A stretch of DNA of 64,000 nt from Alentia gelatinosa (taxonomy: Eukaryota; Annelida; Polychaeta; Phyllodocida; Polynoidae). The notes under the pieces are model-generated. The model was not told the origin of the DNA and ran no database searches. It saw only the letters and a list, made by a program, of their open reading frames with translations. The stretch lies in assembly GCA_950022655.1 (NCBI GenBank), contig OX465591.1:47945048-48009047 (forward strand), read 5' to 3'. Made by a program: the position numbers and the translations under genes. Positions 61,430 through 64,000 of the stretch are shown piece after piece; within the stretch, counting starts at the first letter, position 1; each line of letters starts with the position of its first letter.

Positions 61430-62040
61430 TAATCCTGAGTGGAGATGCAGCTGCAGGATCTACACACGTCCCCCTGCACGTCCTGCCTACTGGTCACTGA
61501 TAAGCCGGGAGACACACACTGAGGCCGCCAACCCTCTACACTGGCCACCAGAGCACACTGACGTCAGCTCTGGTGGAGTCTGATCAGAACCACCTTGGGT
61601 TGCACTCTTCTAGCTGATCTTCTTACTACAAGAATCAGAAACTCTGCTTGAAGAGTGAATCATCGACGGGGAACCAGCGAAAGTTCAAGGTCAATCACAC
61701 CTTGCTCTCACTGGGCGTTACCTGTCCCATTGTTAATTGGGGTAGGGAACCAGTCTACCTGACAAGGGTTTGCTCCAGACTGCCTACATGCTGATTGGCT
61801 GGAAGTGGGAATTTTCTCATCGGCCCTGCTAAAAATAGCACATATTCAAACAAACACACAGTTCGAAATATTGAAATAGAATTTAGCATACATGGTCTAT
61901 GATGAGGGTTTTATAATTTCCTTTACGTCAAAAGATAAACATTTTGAAAACTAAAGGTGATTCCTGTACAAACTTCCAAACGACGTCTGATGCGCGTTCA
62001 CATGGATGTGATATTGTGACGTCATATCCAACCACCGTAC
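61430..62040. other. No gene seen
   Basis: A locally GC-richer stretch (61430-61620) includes TGACGTCA-type 'tgacgtcagc' at about 61559. Nothing else is assigned. Confidence 0.35.
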
Positions 62041-62044
62041 TACT

Positions 62045-62205
62045 TCCGGGCATGGAATTCCCTGCCTCGAGGGAATTCCCTGCCTCAAGGGAATTCCCTG
62101 CCTCAAGGGAATTCCCTGCCTCAAGGGAATTCCCTGCCTCAAGGGAATTCCCTGCCTCAAGGGAATTTCCTGCCTCAAGGGAATTCCCTGCCTCAAGGTC
62201 AATTC
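62045..62205. repeat. 18-bp minisatellite, about nine copies
   Basis: 'ggaattccctgcctcaag' in tandem, one unit with 'gaatttcc'. The palindromic GGAATTCC and near-inverted CCTTGAGG edges are notable. Period 18 gives repeat frames on both strands (LEAGNS and others), which are shadows. Confidence 0.95.
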
Positions 62206-62274
62206 CCTGCTTCAGCCGCTGAACTCCAACAGACCTACATTGAGGCAGGTACGACTCCATCTGGTGAAAGTTGG

Positions 62275-62800
62275 CCGCACTACTCACTGAGACCCTCTCT
62301 ACCTCTGTCGTCCTCTTCCGCATCTTTACGCCTCGCTGTTCATTTTCTCTGTGGAGACCGTCTCTTCTTCTGTCATCTGCTCACACATCTCAACCCCTTG
62401 TCATTTAATTTCTCTGTGATGGCCATCCTTGCCTCTGTTGCCTGTTTAACCCATCCTCATTCAGTTTCTCTGTGGAGACCTTCACTACCTCTATCATTCT
62501 CTCGTACATCTTTATCCGTCATCATTCAATTTCTGCCTTTGTCGTCCTCTTCCGCAACTTTATGTCTCGTTATTCAATTTTTCTGTATCGGCCTCTGTCA
62601 TCTACTCCCACATCTTTACCCCTCGTTGTTAAGTTTTTCTGTGGAGACTCTGTCCAACACTCACACATGTTTACCCTTCCTCATTCAGTTTCTCTGTACA
62701 GGCTTTCTCTACCGCTATTGTCCACTTTATCCCTCATCATTCAATTTCTCAGTGGAGACCCTCTCTGCTTCTGTCGTCCGCTCGCGCATCTTCAACAGTT
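62275..62800 (-). repeat. Degenerate about 66-bp array copying the 3' part of a candidate exon
   Basis: Minus-strand units contain variants of 'gatgcgcgagcggacgacag' and 'aagcagagagggtctc'. The copy contiguous with the open frame is at about 62760-62800. The farthest copy, at about 62283-62325, has GTCTCA-GTGAGT, a good donor absent from the first copy. Intermediate units are eroded. Confidence 0.75.
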
Positions 62801-62936
62801 CCCCGAAGTACTCTGCTGCGCAAGCGTAGTAGTCAGTGCGTCTCGTCATAAGGATATGTGTCACGAGACCCTCCGTGACTTGACGGAACTCTCGTCTTCG
62901 CTCGGATGCCGATATCTCATCTTCTTTACTCGCCAT
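62727..62936 (-). CDS. Candidate RIIa/DPY30-like helical protein exon
   Basis: From ATG at 62936 the minus strand reads MASKEDEISASERRREFRQV, then TEGLVTHILMTRRTDYYACA and AEYFGELLKMRERTTEAERV, with a stop at 62727 if unspliced. The pattern (amphipathic helix, then A-A-E-Y-F..L-L...R) resembles the RII-alpha dimerisation/docking fold of sperm and ciliary scaffolds and PKA RII. The frame is open upstream of this ATG too. It could be a 69-residue protein or the first exon of a longer one. Family assignment is by eye and tentative. Confidence 0.45.
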   Translation of the reverse strand: MASKEDEISASERRREFRQVTEGLVTHILMTRRTDYYACAAEYFGELLKMRERTTEAERVSTEKLNDEG

Positions 62937-63009
62937 CACTCCACGACAGACCCTGCAGGTGGAGCACACATAGATCTGTTTTAGTAACTTAATGGAGGGA
63001 CGATGTGGG

Positions 63010-63390
63010 TCAACTTTATTCAACACTTATGGACGACCTTATGTTTTATCAAACAAACATGAATATCCTTAAACAATAACCCTTGTACGAGGTACAGAGA
63101 AGGGTCTCCATGTACAATCCTAGATTATTAAACGAGCCCCTGGTTTTCTATGGCATACAGAAAAGGGTCTCCATGTACAATCCTAGATTATTAAACGAGC
63201 CCCTGGTTTTCTATGGCATACAGAAAAGGGTCTCCATGTACAATCCTAGATTATTAAACGAGCCCCTGGGTTTCTATGGTATACATAAAAGGGTCTCCAT
63301 GTACGATCCTAGATAATTAAACGAGCCCCTGGGTTTCTATGGTATACATAAAAGGTTCTCCATGTACAATCCTAGATAATTAAACGGGCC
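63010..63390 (+). mobile_element. MITE family F copy with a 63-bp array of its right end
   Basis: 'gggtcaactttattcaacac' (interior, inverted) is followed by five tandem copies of 'agggtctccatgtacaatcc' plus 'tagattattaaacgagcccc' and 'tggcatacagaa', period 63. Here the terminus, not the interior, has been amplified. Confidence 0.8.
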
Positions 63391-63526
63391 TCTGGTGATT
63401 CTGTTCCTGCTAACATCACTGATGCAGTAACCACCAAATAAGGCACCCCTCTCATAAGATCTCACACTCTCTAAGTGGTATCCTGTACTCTCACTACGCT
63501 CTATGGAGAATTCACAATTCTTAACG

Positions 63527-63670
63527 AACTAGGCTTAAAGCCTTGAGAATCCACTGGCCTGCCTCCCGTGCTAAAGAAGTAAATGCAACTCAAAGATTCC
63601 TATAATCTCAATGATGCCACCTAACGGTAATACAGTGTGCCAGTGGATTCTCAAGGCTCTAAGCCGAGTT
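63527..63670. mobile_element. Hairpin element with 32-bp arms
   Basis: AACTAGGCTTAAAGCCTTGA and GAATCCACTGGC (63527-63558) pair with GCCAGTGGATTC and TCAAGGCTCTAAGCCGAGTT (63639-63670). Spacer of about 80 bp; no partner elsewhere in the window. Confidence 0.7.
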
Positions 63671-64000
63671 CATTAAAATCTCCACCCAGGAATTACACAG
63701 TCCCTACACGTTTTCTAAGGAGGCTTTTTACTAGGTGTACAACAGTAAAGGGTGTGTTCGGTTACTTGTCGTGTTATGCTCGGAGTTGACTCTATGTAAT
63801 ATCTTAGATATCACTATGCTTTACCACTAATAACCGTTACCACTTAATATTGTGTACCATATCCGGAGCATACAGATTTCTTGGATGTTCCGGGTTGAAA
63901 AAGCTGGCGCACATGGAAAAACGGTGCATATGACAAAATAGTGCATACCTAAATGAATTAATATCGGTACGCCACTTTTAAGAAAAAGGTGGATGATAAA

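Overview
This is a window from a eukaryotic, intron-rich nuclear genome, almost certainly a marine invertebrate. Three things point that way: the GT-AG introns of the one well-supported gene, the tRNA-derived SINEs with 'GACGTTAAA' tails (a tail style I associate with mollusc-type SINEs), and the density of MITEs and minisatellites. I cannot name the species. The only gene I recognise with high confidence is FBXO9 (F-box only protein 9) on the plus strand. Its twelve coding exons run from 26243 to 44721, join in perfect phase and encode 428 residues, close to the length of animal FBXO9 proteins.

Layout. From 1 to about 26 kb there is no convincing complete gene. This part holds SINE copies, microsatellites and a series of long tandem arrays: 72-bp at 4.0-7.0 kb, 74-bp at 7.5-8.9 kb, 118-bp at 10.3-12.3 kb, 66-bp at 13.2-14.0 kb, 53-bp at 14.4-15.8 kb, 16/18-bp at 16.3-16.7 kb, about 79-bp at 18.3-19.0 kb, about 60-bp at 21.2-21.7 kb and 43-bp at 24.1-24.6 kb. 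Two foldback-like elements lie at 22.6-23.7 kb. From 26.1 to 46.8 kb is FBXO9, with introns full of hAT-like, piggyBac-like and mariner-like MITEs, SINEs and hairpin elements. From 47 to 64 kb there are more dispersed elements, a GC-rich transposon-like element (54.6-55.7 kb) and two candidate minus-strand first exons: a start codon plus 5' splice site at 57.8 kb, and an RIIa-like helical exon at 62.9 kb.

The most striking observation is that minisatellites in this window repeatedly grow across splice junctions. In FBXO9 the 3' splice site of exon 4 and the first 29 nt of that exon are present in 12 tandem 69-bp copies. The 5' splice site of exon 7 with about 32 nt of exon is present in 16 tandem 78-bp copies that stay open in frame, so any downstream donor would add a multiple of 26 residues. 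The donor of exon 10 is present in five 73-74-bp copies, the donor of exon 6 in three copies, and a short copy of the exon 2 donor lies 0.7 kb downstream. The two minus-strand candidate exons at 57.8 and 62.9 kb show the same arrangement. A second theme is modular: hairpin elements share outer motifs and GC-rich loops but carry different stems. A third is a SINE family whose internal segment occurs once, twice and three times in three copies.
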